Of a stretch of 64,000 nt of DNA, positions 11,714-24,382 are shown piece by piece. This stretch comes from Gibbula magus (lineage: Eukaryota > Mollusca > Gastropoda > Trochida > Trochidae). The stretch is from positions 36,184,656 to 36,248,655 of the forward strand of contig OW388291.1 of assembly GCA_936450465.1 (NCBI GenBank), read 5' to 3'. Positions within the stretch are counted from its first letter, which is position 1; every line of letters starts with the position of its first letter. The notes under the pieces are model-generated. The model had not been told where the DNA came from. It did not search any database and saw only the letters and a program-made list of their open reading frames with translations. The position numbers and the translations under genes are program-made.

Positions 11714-14700
11714 CGGTTCAGGTAACAAGGAATTGACCCTGTGGAATTGAGAATGAACTTTGGTTCAGGTAACCAAGGAATTGACCCTGTGGAATTGAGA
11801 ATGAACTTTGGTTCAGGTAACCAAGGAATTGACCCTGTGGAATTGAGAATGAACTTTGGTTCAGGTAACCAAGGAATTGACCCTGTGGAATTGAGAATGA
11901 ACTTTGGTTCAGGTAACCAAGAAATTGACCCTTGGGAATTAAGAATGAACTTTGGTTCAGGTAACCAAGGAACTCAACCTGTGGAATTGAGAATGAACTT
12001 TGGTTCAGGTAACCAAGGAACTGACCCTGTAGAATTGAGAATGAACTTTGGTTCAGGTAACCAAGGAACTGACCCTGTGGAATTGAGAATGAACTTTGGT
12101 TCAGGTAACCAAGGAATTGACCCTGTGGAATTATGAATGAACTTTGGTTCAGGTAACCAAGGAACTCAACCTGTGGAATTGAGAATGAATTTTGGTTCAG
12201 GTAACCATGGAACTGACCCTGTAGAATTGAGAATGAACTTTGGTTCAGGTAACCAAGGAATTGACCCTGTGGAATTGAGAATGAACTTTGGTTCAGGTAA
12301 CCAAGGAACTGACCCTGTAGAATTGAGAATGAACTTTGGTTCAGGTAACCAAGGAACTGACCCTGTGGAATTGAGAATGAACTTTGGTTCAGGTAACCAA
12401 GGAACTGACCCTGTGGAATTGAGAATGAACTTTGGTTCAGGTAACCAAGGAACTGACCCTGTAGAATTGAGAATGAACTTTGGTTCAGGTAACCAAGGAA
12501 CTGACCCTGTAGAATTGAGAATGAACTTTGGTTCAGGTAACCAAGGAATTGACCCTGTGGAATTGAGAATGAACTTTGATTCAGGTTACCAAGAAATTGA
12601 CCCTGTGGAATTATGAATGAACTTTGGTTCAGGTAACCAAGGAATTGACCCTGTGGAATTGAGAATGAACTTTGGTTCAGGTAACCAAGAAATTGACCCT
12701 GTGGAATTGAGAATGAACTTTGATTCAGGTAACCAAGGAATTGACCCTGTGGAATTGAGAATGAACTTTGATTCAGGTTACCAAGGAATTGACCCTGTCG
12801 AATTGAGAATGAACTTTGATTCATGTAACAAGGAATTGACCCTGTGGAATTGAGAATGAACTTTGATTCAGGTTACCAAGAAATTGACCTTGTGGAATTG
12901 AGAATGAACTTTGATTCAGGTAACAAGGAATTGACCCTGTGGAATTGGAATGAACTTTGATTCAGGTAACCAAGGAATTGACCCTGTGGAATTGAGAATG
13001 AACTTTGATTCAGGTTACCAAGGAATTGACCCTGTGGAATTGAGAATGAACTTTGGTTCAGGTAACCAAGAATTGACCCTGTGGAATTGAGAATGAACTT
13101 TGGTTCAGGTAACCAAGAAATTGACCCTGTAGAATTGAGAATGAACTTTGGTCAGGTAACCAAGGAACTGACCCAGTCGAATTGAGAATGAACTTTGATT
13201 CAGGTTACCAAGGAATTGACCCTGTGGAATTGGAATGAACTTTGGTTCAGGTAACCAAGGAATTGACCCTGTGGAATTGAGAATGAACTTTGGTTCAGGT
13301 AACCAAGAAATTGACCTGTGGAATTGAGAATGAACTTTGGTTCAGGTAACCAAGAAATTGACCCTGTAGAATTGAGAATGAACTTTGGTTCAGGTACCCA
13401 AGGAACTGACCCTGTGGAATTGAGAATGAACTTTGATTCAGGTAACCAAGGAATTGACCCTGTGGAATTGAGAATGAACTTTGATTCATGTAACAAAGGA
13501 ATTGACCCTGTGGAATTGAGAATGAACTTTGATTCAGGTTACCAAGGAATTGACCTTGTGGAATTGAGAATGAAGTTTGGTTCAGGTAACCAAGAAATTG
13601 ACCCTGTGGAATTGAGAATGAACTTTGGTTCAGGTAACCGAGGAATTGACCCTGTGGAATTGAGAATGAACTTTGTTTCAGGTAACTAAGGAATTGACCT
13701 TGTGGAATTGAGAATGAACTTTGATTCAGGTAACAAGGAATTGACCCTGTGGAATTGAGAATGAACTTTGATTCAGGTCACAAGGAATTGACCCTGTGGA
13801 ATTGAGAATGAACTTTGATTCAGGTTACCAAGGAATTGACCCTGTGGAATTGAGAATGAACTTTGGTTCAGGTAACCAAGAAATTGACCCTGTGGAATTG
13901 AGAATGAACTTTGGTTCAGGTAACCGAGGAATTGACCCTGTGGAATTGAGAATGAACTTTGTTTCAGGTAACTAAGGAATTGACCTTGTGGAATTGAGAA
14001 TGAACTTTGATTCAGGTAACAAGGAATTGACCCTGTGGAATTGAGAATGAACTTTGATTCAGGTAACAAGGAATTGACCCTGTGGAATTGAGAATGAACT
14101 TTGATTCAGGTTACCAAGGAACTGACCCTGTGGAATTGAGAATGAACTTTGGTTCAGGTAACCAAGAAATTGACCCTGTGGAATTGAGAATAAACTTTGG
14201 TTCAGGTAACCAAGAAATTGACCCTGTAGAATTGAGAATGAACTTTGGTTCAGGTAACCAAGGAACTGACCCTGTGGAATTGAGAATGAACTTTGGTTCA
14301 GGTAACCAAGGAACTGACCCTGTGGAATTGAGAATGAACTTTGGTTCAGGTTACCAAGGAATTGACCCTGTAGAATTGAGAATGAACTTTGGTTCAGGTA
14401 ACCAAGAAATGGACCCTGTGGAATTGAGAATGAAGTTTGGTTCAGGTAACAGGGAATTGACCCTGTGGAATTGAGAATGAGCTTTGGTTCAGGTAACAAG
14501 GAATTGACCCTGTGGAATTGAGAATGAACTTTGATTCAGGTTACCAAGGAATTGACCCTGTGGAATTGAGAATGAACTTTGATTCATGTAACAAGGAATT
14601 GACCCTGTGGAATTGGAATGAACTTTGGTTCAGGTAACCAAGGAATTGACCCTGTGGAATTGAGAATGAACTTTGATTCAGGTTACCAAGGAATTGACCC

Positions 14701-17700
14701 TGTCGAATTGAGAATGAACTTTGATTCATGTAACAAGGAATTGACCCTGTGGAATTGAGAATGAACTTTGATTCAGGTTACCAAGAAATTGACCTTGTGG
14801 AATTGAGAATGAACTTTGATTCAGGTAACAAGGAATTGACCCTGTGGAATTGGAATGAACTTTGGTTCAGGTAACCAAGGAACTGACCCTGTGGAATTGA
14901 GAATGAACTTTGGTCAGGTAACCAAGGAACTGACCCTGTAGAATTGAGAATGAACTTTGGTTCAGGTTACCAAGGAACTGACCCTGTAGAATTGAGAATG
15001 AACTTTGGTTCAGGTTACCAAGAAATTGACCTTGTGGAATTGAGAATGAACTTTGGTTCAGGTAACCAAGGAACTGACCCTGTGGAATTGGAATGAACTT
15101 TGGTTCAGGTAACCAAGGAACTGACCCTGTGGAATTGAGAATGAACTTTGATTCAGGTAACCAAGGAACTGACCCTGTGGAATTGAGAATGAACTTTGGT
15201 CAGGTAACCAAGGAACTGACCCTGTAGAATTGAGAATGAACTTTGGTTCAGGTAACCAAGGAATTGACCCTGTGGAATTGAGAATGAACTTTGGTTCAGG
15301 TAACCAAGGAATTGACCCTGTAGAATTGAGAATGAACTTTGGTTCAGGTAACCAAGGAACTGACCCTGTAGAATTGAGAATGAACTTTGGTTCAGGTAAC
15401 CAAGGAATTGACCTTGTGGAATTGAGAATGAACTTTGGTTCAGGTAACCAAGGAATTGACCCTGTGGAATTGGAATGAACTTTGATTCAGGTAACCAAGG
15501 AATTGACCCTGTGGAATTGGAATGAACTTTGGTTCAGGTAACCAAGGAATTGACCCTGTAGAATTGAGAATGAACTTTGATTCAGGTAACAAGGAATTGA
15601 CCCTGTGGAATTGAGAATGAACTTTGGTTCAGGTAACCAAGGAACTGACCCTGTGGAATTGGAATGAACTTTGGTTCAGGTAACCAAGGAACTGACCCTG
15701 TGGAATTAGAATGAACTTTGATTCAGGTAACCAAGGAATTGACCCTGTGGAATTGAGAATGAACTTTGATTCAGGTAACCAAGGAATTGACCCTGTGGAA
15801 TTGAGAATGAACTTTGGTTCAGGTAACCATGGAACTGACCCTGTGGAATTGGAATGAACTTTGGTTCAGGTAACCAAGGAACTCAACCTGTGGAGTTGAG
15901 AATGAGCTTTGATTCAGGTAACCAAGGAATTGACCCTGTGGAATTGAGAATGAACTTTGGTTCAGGTAACCAAGGAATTGACCCTGTGGAATTGAGAATG
16001 AACTTTGGTTCAGGTAACCAAGGAATTGACCCTGTGGAATTGGAATGAACTTTGGTTCAGGTAACCAAGGAACTGACCCTGTGGAATTGAGAATGAACTT
16101 TGGTTCAGGTAACCAAGGAATTGACCCTGTGGAATTGAGAATGAACTTTGGTTCAGGTAACCAAGGAATTGACCCTGTGGAATTGAGAATGAACTTTGGT
16201 TCAGGTAACCAAGGAACTGACCCTGTGGAATTGGAATGAACTTTGGTTCAGGTAACCAAGGAACTCAACCTGTGGAGTTGAGAATGAGCTTTGATTCAGG
16301 TAACCAAGAAATTGACCCTGTGGAATTAAGAATGAACTTTGGTTCAGGTTACCAAGGAATTGACCCTGTGGAATTAAGAATGAACTTTGGTTCAGGTAAC
16401 CAAGGAACTCAACCTGTGGAATTGAGAATGAGCTTTGATTCAGGTAACCAAGAAATTGACCCTGTGGAATTAAGAATGAACTTTGGTTCAGGTAACCAAG
16501 GAACTCAACCTGTGGAATTAAGAATGAACTTTGATTCAGGTAACCAAGAAATTGACCCTGTGGAATTAAGAATGAACTTTGGTTCAGGTAACCAAGGAAC
16601 TCAACCTGTGGAATTGAGAATGAGCTTTGATTCAGATACCAAGGAATTGACCCTGTGGAATTATGAATGAACTTTGGTTCAGGTAACCAAGGAATTGACC
16701 CTGTGGAATTGAGAATGAACTTTGGTTCAGGTAACCAAGGAATTGACCCTGTGGAATTGAGAATGAACTTTGGTTCAGGTAACCAAGGAACTGACCCTGT
16801 AGAATTGAGAATGAACTTTGGTTCAGGTAACCAAGGAATTGACCCTGTGGAATTGAGAATGAACTTTGGTTCAGGTAACCAAGGAATTGACCTTGTGGAA
16901 TTAAGAATGAACTTTGGTTCAGGTAACCAAGGAACTCAACCTGTGGAATTGAGAATGAGCTTTGATTCAGGTAACCAAGGAATTGACCCTGTGGAATTAT
17001 GAATGAAATTTGGTTCAGGTAACCAAGGAACTGACCCTGTGGAATTGAGAATGAACTTTGGTTCAGGTAACCAAGGAACTGACCCTGTGGAATTGGAATG
17101 AACTTTGGTTCAGGTAACCAAGGAACTCAACCTGTGGAATTGAGAATGAGCTTTGATTCAGGTAACCAAGAAATTGACCCTGTGGAATTAAGAATGAACT
17201 TTGGTTCAGGTAACCAAGGAACTGACCCTGTGGAATTGGAATGAACTTTGGTTCAGGTAACCAAGGAACTCAACCTGTGGAATTGAGAATGAGCTTTGAT
17301 TCAGGTAACCAAGAAATTGACCCTGTGGAATTAAGAATGAACTTTGGTTCAGGTAACCAAGGAACTCAACCTGTGGAATTAAGAATGAGCTTTGATTCAG
17401 GTAACCAAGGAATTGACCCTGTAGAATTGAGAATGAACTTTGGTTCAGGTAACCAAGGAACTGACCCTGTAGAATTGAGAATGAACTTTGGTTCAGGTAA
17501 CCAAGGAATTGACCCTGTGGAATTGAGAATGAACTTTGGTTCAGGTAACCAAGAAATTGACCCTGTGGAATTAAGAATGAACTTTGGTTCAGGTAACCAA
17601 GGAACTCAACCTGTGGAATTGAGAATGAGCTTTGATTCAGGTAACCAAGGAATTGACCCTGTGGAATTATGAATGAAATTTGGTTCAGGTAACCAAGGAA

Positions 17701-17702
17701 CT
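11714..17702 (+). repeat. 48-bp satellite array, main block, about 125 copies
   Basis: Unit GGAATTGACCCTGTGGAATT GAGAATGAACTTTGGTTCAG GTAACCAA (48 bp). Variants: GGAACT, GAAATT, GGAACTCAACC, GATTCAGGTTACC, and 1-3 base deletions that shift frame. 48 is 16 codons, so three frames are open for long stretches: GIDPVELRMNFGSGNQ on plus; LNQSSFSIPQGQFLGY and FILNSTGSIPWLPEPK on minus, the longest 368 codons (11718-12824). I call this non-coding satellite: no promoter, no unique flanking exon, and frequent frame-shifting indels. Confidence 0.95.
16236..17690 (+). repeat. 96-bp higher-order repeat zone of the satellite
   Basis: Here two unit types alternate: one with GGAACTCAACC and ATGAGCTTTGATTCAGG, the next with GAAATTGACCCTG and GGAATTAAGAATGAACTTTG, so the effective period is 96 bp over several stretches. 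This indicates amplification of dimers after the monomer array formed. Confidence 0.7.
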
Positions 17703-18146
17703 CAGTCTGATTAAAATCGACCTTGTTCCGAGGAATAAAATTTGCAAAATTTTGCATCTGCCGGGATACGAACAGGTTCTGTAGATTCCTCGCCACAAGG
17801 TCTGAGAACACCCCGTATAGGCGTGTGTTCAGAACCAGTTTAGCGCAGCCAAAACCCAGTCAAATAGCTGACCAATCACATCATAGTATTTAAACGGTTG
17901 CGGTTTTGAAAGCATTCGGAACAGACAAAAGGATAGCTGTTTGGAGTTATCTGCCCCTAGTTTCTCGCACCGAAAGCATTTGTTGGGCATCTTTTGATTG
18001 GCTAGCTGAATTGCGCCCGAACACGCTAGTGTACGGGGTGCTTTCAGACGGTTTGGCGTGGAAACCCACGAACGTGTTCGTATCCCGGTAGATGCACTAT
18101 TTTGCATTTTTTATTCCACGGAAAACCGTCGATTTTAATCAGACTG
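17703..18146. mobile_element. 444-bp Mutator-like MITE, copy 1, inside the 48-bp satellite
   Basis: Ends are CAGTCTGATTAAAATCGAC and its complement. Imperfect inverted repeats continue inward almost to the centre (block ACCGGGATACGAAC on one side, GTTCGTATCCCGGT on the other). The 10-base CCAAGGAACT is present on both sides; because the satellite itself carries this string, part could be coincidence, but the empty-site comparison supports a 10-bp target duplication. No transposase. Confidence 0.85.
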
Positions 18147-18603
18147 CCAAGGAACTGACCCTGTGGAATTGAGAATGAACTTTGGTTCAGGTAACCAAGG
18201 AACTGACCCTGTGGAATTGGAATGAACTTTGGTTCAGGTAACCAAGGAACTCAACCTGTGGAATTGAGAATGAGCTTTGATTCAGGTAACCAAGAAATTG
18301 ACCCTGTGGAATTAAGAATGAACTTTGGTTCAGGTTACCAAGAAATTGACCCTGTGGAATTAAGAATGAACTTTGGTTCAGGTAACCAAGAAATTGACCC
18401 TGTGGAATTAAGAATGAACTTTGGTTCAGGTAACCAAGGAATTGACCCTGTGGAATTGAGAATGAACTTTGGTTCAGGTAACCAAGAAATTGACCTTGTG
18501 GAATTGAGAATGAACTTTGGTTTAGGTAACCAAGAAATTGACCCTGTGGAATTGAGAATGAACTTTGGTTCAGGTAACCAAGGAACTGACCCTGTGGAAT
18601 TGA
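18147..18603 (+). repeat. 48-bp satellite array, continuation after the MITE
   Basis: About 9.5 further units in the same phase and orientation, ending at GGAATTGAAAGGCATAGAC. Separated from the main block only by the 444-bp MITE. Confidence 0.95.
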
Positions 18604-19459
18604 AAGGCATAGACTATCATAGGGAAATATACCATCCCGAGTGTCAACGCCATCTTGAATACTAATTAGTATTATTTATATAAATGGAAGTGTGTAGCAT
18701 ATTTATAAAGCTATTTTTTATTTAACTTTATTTGTTGAGAACTTTACAAAAAACAGCGATGAATATGTAGCCGAAGCTATTGGGATCACACATGCCAATA
18801 TTTCTATTATACAATCATTTTTAAGCTATAACCGTTTTTGTTATATAAAGCATTATGTCGCAACAATGTTTATTTTCCGTACACGAGTAGATAATGTGAT
18901 AACAAGAAGCACAGATAGTTTGAGATATGAGTTTTAAACTTATGATAATTTAAACGGATCCAAAACTGAAACATTTAACGAAATCGGATTCCATAATTCA
19001 GATCAAATCCAAATAAATATCATGACCGGGTGGGTACTCTTCAGTAAATTATTTCTTGAGATTGTATCACCTTGTTTGTTTGTCTTCGGCAAATCATTCC
19101 ATTGATCTACTGTACGTGTTAAACGTCATTTTGAACTTGCAGATGTCATATATGCAAATTAAAATATTTTGTAAAATTGAAATTCTTGCGAATTGCTGGC
19201 GGAACCGCTGAGAAAAGAATTTTAATAAGTAATATAGTGCAATGATGTAGGCAACCAGAATTTAGACTGTTATTCGCTATTCGTCATTCGAATGGCGAAT
19301 AGAAAATTTATATGCTTTTCGTCTTTCATATTGTTCACATGATGTAATTGTATGGAAAAGGGTTAATTTGTGTACACACCATCTGTCAATAAGGGGTATA
19401 AATCCGTGTCTGCTTTATTGTGACGTGTGTCCGAAACTGCCCACCAGGTTTTCCTCGGT
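18604..19459. other. No gene recognised
   Basis: AT-rich flank of the satellite; no repeat or exon supported. Confidence 0.6.
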
Positions 19460-19590
19460 GCATCGGAAATGGTTAAACTGGTCTGCTGGCTAAATACGCT
19501 TTGTAGTATTCGTAGACTGATCCCAGTTTCCTTTTCCGGTCCCATGGCAGGATTCAAGATGGAGGCCGTATCACGCCTACTTTATGTAAT
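19460..19590 (+). repeat. Dispersed repeat, copy 2
   Basis: See the 2.6-kb copy. Short frames in both strands here are not supported as genes. Confidence 0.7.
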
Positions 19591-19989
19591 TCTGGACAGG
19601 TACATGTATGTGGATATGTGTAGTTAGAGTCTGGCATGCACCTATGGAACATACCAAATTTCGGACACTATATGAAACTTAAACGTCATCTGTCTGGGAG
19701 GTTGTTATGCAACAGGCGACAGTCATCATATTGTCAAAACAAAGAAAACACACACGAAATGTATGACATTTTTGTTTATTTAGAACAATTATTAGCGATT
19801 TCAAGTAATGCAACATTAATATGAATACCCGTTGAAACAACATCATTTCAAATTCAATCACTACGAGATATAAGCTTTTGAGCAATTCAAATATATACTT
19901 TGAATAATCTGTCATCATCGAAAGTGATTGCCATTGGTAACTTTACACAACCATGTCCTGCCATGTACAAAAGGACCTGTGTAGAATAT

Positions 19990-20155
19990 ACACAAAAACA
20001 CTCGATTTTCTGGATAACAACTTCTTTATTGTGAACATACACGACGTTTCGGAGTATAAGCTTTCTCCACATAATGAAGAAGTAAGAATATACTCCGAAA
20101 CGCCGTGTATGTTCACAATAAAGAAATTGTTATCCAGAAGATTTAGTTTCTTATT
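19990..20155. repeat. Head-to-head inverted pair of the 3'-end-like repeat
   Basis: Left arm ATTTTCTGGATAACAACTTC ... ACGACGTTTCGGAGTATA; right arm TATACTCCGAAACGCCGTGT ... TTGTTATCCAGAAGATT. Arms of about 65 bases separated by about 25. Would fold as a strong hairpin in RNA or single-stranded DNA. Confidence 0.7.
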
Positions 20156-20299
20156 GTATTCAACTTCTAAAAAGCCCCAAAATATATACCTTACACAGTG
20201 TTTTAATGTCAAACCAATTACGACACTTAACTTGCAATATGGTTCGTTAGAATTGTTGTACAATATTTTCTAAATACATAAATCAAAATGTAGATTACC

Positions 20300-20743
20300 C
20301 AGTCTGATTAAAATCGACCTTGTTCCGAGGAATAAAATTTGCAAAATTATGCATCTACCGGGATACGAACAGGTTCTGTAGATTCCTCGCCACAAGGTCT
20401 GAGAACACCCCGTATAGGCGCATGTTCCGAACCAGTTTAGCACAGCCAAAACCCAGTCAAATAGCTGACCAATCACAACGTAGTTTTTAAACGGTCACTG
20501 TTTTGAAAGCATTCGGAACCGATCAAAGGATAACTGATTGGAGTTATCTGCCCCTAGCTTCTCGCACCGAAAGCACTTGTTGGGCTTTTTTTGATTGGCT
20601 ACCTGACATTGCGCTCGAACACGCCTGTCTACGGGGTCTTTTCAGACGGTTTGGCGTGGAATCTACTACCGAGTTCGTATCCCGGTAGATGCACTATTTT
20701 GCAAATTTTTTTCCACGGTAAACCGTCGATTTTAATCAGACTG
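20300..20743. mobile_element. 444-bp Mutator-like MITE, copy 2
   Basis: Same ends and length as copy 1. Clear 10-bp target duplication GTAGATTACC at 20290-20299 and 20744-20753. Very close in sequence to copy 3. Confidence 0.9.
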
Positions 20744-21112
20744 GTAGATTACCCTTTTTGTTCATCCTTAAGACTGCTTAATACCCTGATTATGTAAGAA
20801 GGGAAAAGCTCGTAACGACTAAAAATAAAGAGGCAATGAAATAAGTTAAAATCGAGTAACATTGACAGCCCCGGATGGAAAGACCGATCAGCCATCATCA
20901 ACTTTAAAATAACGACATTCGCTGAAAAAATATATATGCTATAAATAGCGATGCGTTACTAGCTGGCCATTTTCCGTGAGTGAAAATACTTTTACTTAAA
21001 ACTGACGTTTAAACCAGTTTATTAACACACCGACATCCTCATCAGCTGGTCATTCTCTTCCCATAGAGTTAACTCCCTTTTTTCGATCGTAACTGAAGGG
21101 AGTTAAAGGTAC

Positions 21113-21575
21113 ATCCATTGTGTTGTTAGGGTTCACATATTCCGAACGTTATAAAATGTGTTACTTTATCGAGAAGTACCGACTGTTACCGAAAACTACC
21201 ATTTTGATGATAGTCGACTAGCTTAGTATATTGACGATATGAACGTTAAAGTAGTGATTTCTGATCGAAAACCGGACAATGCACAGCGAGTGGCGCGCGC
21301 CGATGAGTCAAACGTCATCTTATTTGTAACAGACAAAGTGACAAATGTGGGTTGATAATGTTAAATAGGTCATATAACTTCTGTGATTGTAAATGTGATA
21401 TGCGGTTTCGGTTTCTACACATGTATAATGATGTTAAACGTTACTCGGTTTTAATTGGAAACTAGTGATTATGATATATTTGGCGATTGGGGATGAACAT
21501 GCGAGCTGAATATGGTGAGCTGGGACGTATTAAAGACAAATACAATTTCATTAAACACAATGGATGTACCTTTAA
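21113..21575. mobile_element. piggyBac-type MITE, copy C
   Basis: TTAAAGGTACATCCATTGTG to GGATGTACCTTTAA, 463 bp. The flanks extend the palindrome (GAGTTAAAGG...CCTTTAACTC). Confidence 0.85.
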
Positions 21576-22301
21576 CTCTGTGGGAAGAGGATGTCAACTG
21601 GTAAGCTTAACGAGTCTTTCCCGTCTTACATACTCAGTGCATTAGGTAGTCCTACATATTAAAATCCCCCGATGGAGCAGGATTCTTTTTGCCTTAAAAC
21701 TTAAAAAAAACTTAAAATCAAGTTGAATCAGTGGAATTAAGTAAGTCTAACCCCCAAAATACCATAAGGCACACCTATACATCTCGATGGGACTAGTAGA
21801 CAATATTAATCTAGCTGTAACAACGGTTATGTAACAATAGATAAAACCGAGCTTTTGTATTAGACACACCCTCAATATATTATATTAGCGACATAGGTAA
21901 TATATGCATTCAATGTTTTAAATATGTATGGACGACTACAAAACAATGTCTTCAACACTGCATCACCTGGCAGTTCAGTTAAAGCAGATTGCATTGTAAC
22001 TTCCCCCGAAAGTCATAGCATACACCACTCTCCGTCGCTGGTAGTTCTCCTTAGTAGCACGCTTCATCCGAACTCCATAGTTCGCGCTGCTGCCTAGCAC
22101 CGAAAAGTTAACAAAATGCGACAAGGCTTTTATTATTCAGTGATGGAGATTGACGCGAATTACGACTTGCTGGGGAAGTTGATCACATTACGAGAGGCAA
22201 TAAAACAACATATCAATGTAACAAGGTTAACACTAACTACTTTATAGTTTGTTTGAGTGACTCGTTTAAACAAAATATGCGCATCCCAGAATACCAGAAT
22301 C

Positions 22302-22602
22302 TAATTTAAATCAGATCGAAAGTAACACTCGTACCTAGCTGCATTTCTGATCTGAACACTGCACCATATGGGTCACCTTATCTTCACTCCAGCCAATCAG
22401 CGACGAGGTTGGAAATGCTTCGGGCCGATTTGAGTTGACATACGAAACACCTCATTCAATATAGTATCTAGTAAGGTCACGGATTGGCTGAATTTATGAA
22501 GGTGAAGGTTCAAAGTGAAGGTCACCTGATATGACCTCTGCCAAGTAGTGCTCATATCGACGAACGAGATACGACTACAACGTTCGATGTGATTTAAATG
22601 AG
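22302..22602. mobile_element. 300-bp foldback MITE, copy 1
   Basis: Left arm ATTTAAATCAGATCGAA then ACACTCGTACC; right arm ends CGTTCGATGTGATTTAAAT. Inverted arms also share AGGTCACCT and CAGCCAATCAG blocks. A second copy is at 48466-48756. Confidence 0.65.
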
Positions 22603-23352
22603 ATTGATAATATCAGTAACGTCACAAATCGAGCTGTTCTCGCAAAATCGGTGAGGGTGTTCTCGACTCGAATCTTGATTGTTTTCGTTGTCTGACTTGC
22701 GAACTTGACATTGAGTCGGCAAATCAGAGACAACCGTTAACATGAGGTACGTTTTGAATTGATACGTTGCGACTTGAGATATATATATGAATGACAACTT
22801 CTATCATTTATGATATGCGACATTTCGACACCAATTCTAGTGTTGTTATCAAGAAGATGGACACATGACGTCGGTTGATGAGTCCATCCTTCTTGATTAC
22901 GACACAAGAATATGTTTCGAAAAGCCGCATATCATGAATAAAGTTGGCATCCACATATTCTCTCAACAACAACTAAAATGTCTCTCAAAGAAGTTCACTG
23001 TATGATGGAACAATGTGACAACAATCAGAAACATTGAACACAATATAACTTAAGCGTTTGGGATTCAAACTGTCAAAGTAAAAACGAAACAAAATTAATA
23101 ATCAGAATATCTGCTCCGTATGTTAAAATCCAAATTATGCAAAGTTGTGACATCTCATCATTGAAATTGTATTTATTATGAAACTTCTCCAAGCCCAGTT
23201 AGGACTTCAGATGGAGATAAGTGTTTATTTCTTAAAATGACCTCTTTAGACAATGAAAAAGATAAACAATCGCGAAAAATGTATATCTCGCTCCTTGAGT
23301 GTTTACAAACTGATAGAAGACCTCAAAGAAAAAAATGAAAAAACTTTCTCTC

Positions 23353-23417
23353 CATCCATCGAGTCTCGCTCTCCCTCTCCCTCTCTCTCTCCAACACTAC
23401 TTTCTCTCCATCCATTT

Positions 23418-23511
<94 letters not shown>

Positions 23512-23624
23512 CCTCGCTCTCGCTCTCTCTCCAACTACTTTCTCTCCATCCATCTAGTCTCGCTCTTTCTCTCCAACTACTTTCTCTCCATCCATCTAGT
23601 CTCCCTCCCCCTCTCTCTCTCTCC

Positions 23625-23688
<64 letters not shown>

Positions 23689-23703
23689 CTCTTTGTCTCT
23701 CTG

Positions 23704-23737
<34 letters not shown>

Positions 23738-23795
23738 TCTCTACTCTACTCTCTTTTCCTCTACTCTATCTCTCTCCCTCTCTCTCCTCCGTCCC
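23353..23795 (+). repeat. CT-rich microsatellite tract, compound
   Basis: (CT)n runs at 23420-23505 and 23630-23690 with CTCCATCCATC(T/G)AGTCTC spacers repeated four times between them. Long low-complexity frames here are artefacts. Confidence 0.98.
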
Positions 23796-23866
23796 AAAGG
23801 CCGTCAAGTTCCGACAATCAGCCCCTGGTGACCGAGGAGGCGAGGGATCGGGGTCGTTCACCGTAC

Positions 23867-23941
23867 CTGTGACATGTATTGATGAAGGAGTTGAGTGAGG
23901 CTCACGTTTACTACATCGTGATCATCCTTGTTCCGTGTGGC
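23867..23941 (-). CDS. Candidate downstream receptor exon, weak
   Basis: A 25-codon minus-strand frame bounded by AAAGCCAG|GCC and TCACAG|GTACGG, phase 0 on both sides, encoding ...DDHDVVNVSLTQLLHQYMSQ. The amphipathic leucine pattern could belong to a late ligand-binding-domain helix. It lies in a GC-richer island (23790-24010) next to the CT tract, in the right orientation and order for the receptor. The evidence is only splice-like borders and composition, so chance is a real alternative. Confidence 0.18.
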
Positions 23942-24382
23942 CTGGCTTTAGATACCAGAACCAGGTGGTAGAATTCTACTGGTATAGATGAGGTGTCACA
24001 TTATGCTCTCGTTACGCCGGGTTAAGTTTCTTTGTCAATATTGTTTTCCAGATATCTATACATTGCACATTATATGTGGTTCAGTCTAATCAGTCAAAAT
24101 ACGTTTATGTGAGAAAACGGAAGCTAACATATATCATTTCTTTAGATTTCTTTATAATTTCAAAGACACATTTGTTTCATAATCTTATCAGTAAACGTTT
24201 TTAAAAAAAATATTTATCTTACAAAAGATAACGCACTTCAGTATTTTAAAAAAAAATCATTAAATGCATTTCACAAGTGCATTAATGACCACATATCACA
24301 AAAACATTAAACTTGGTACATATCAAATAAATAAACAGACAATTAACATGATTTACAAACAGTATTTCATGGATATAAACTA

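Noticed and set aside
11718..12824. 368-codon minus-strand frame of 16-residue repeats
   Set aside because: It is the 48-bp satellite read in one of three open frames; no start context, unique exon or splice support, and the array elsewhere breaks frame often.
17829..18107. 92- and 61-codon frames in the 444-bp element
   Set aside because: Same frames recur only in the MITE copies and show no domain; the element is a palindromic non-coding MITE.
23253..23898. Ser/Leu-rich frames of 187-192 codons
   Set aside because: Translation of a CT microsatellite.
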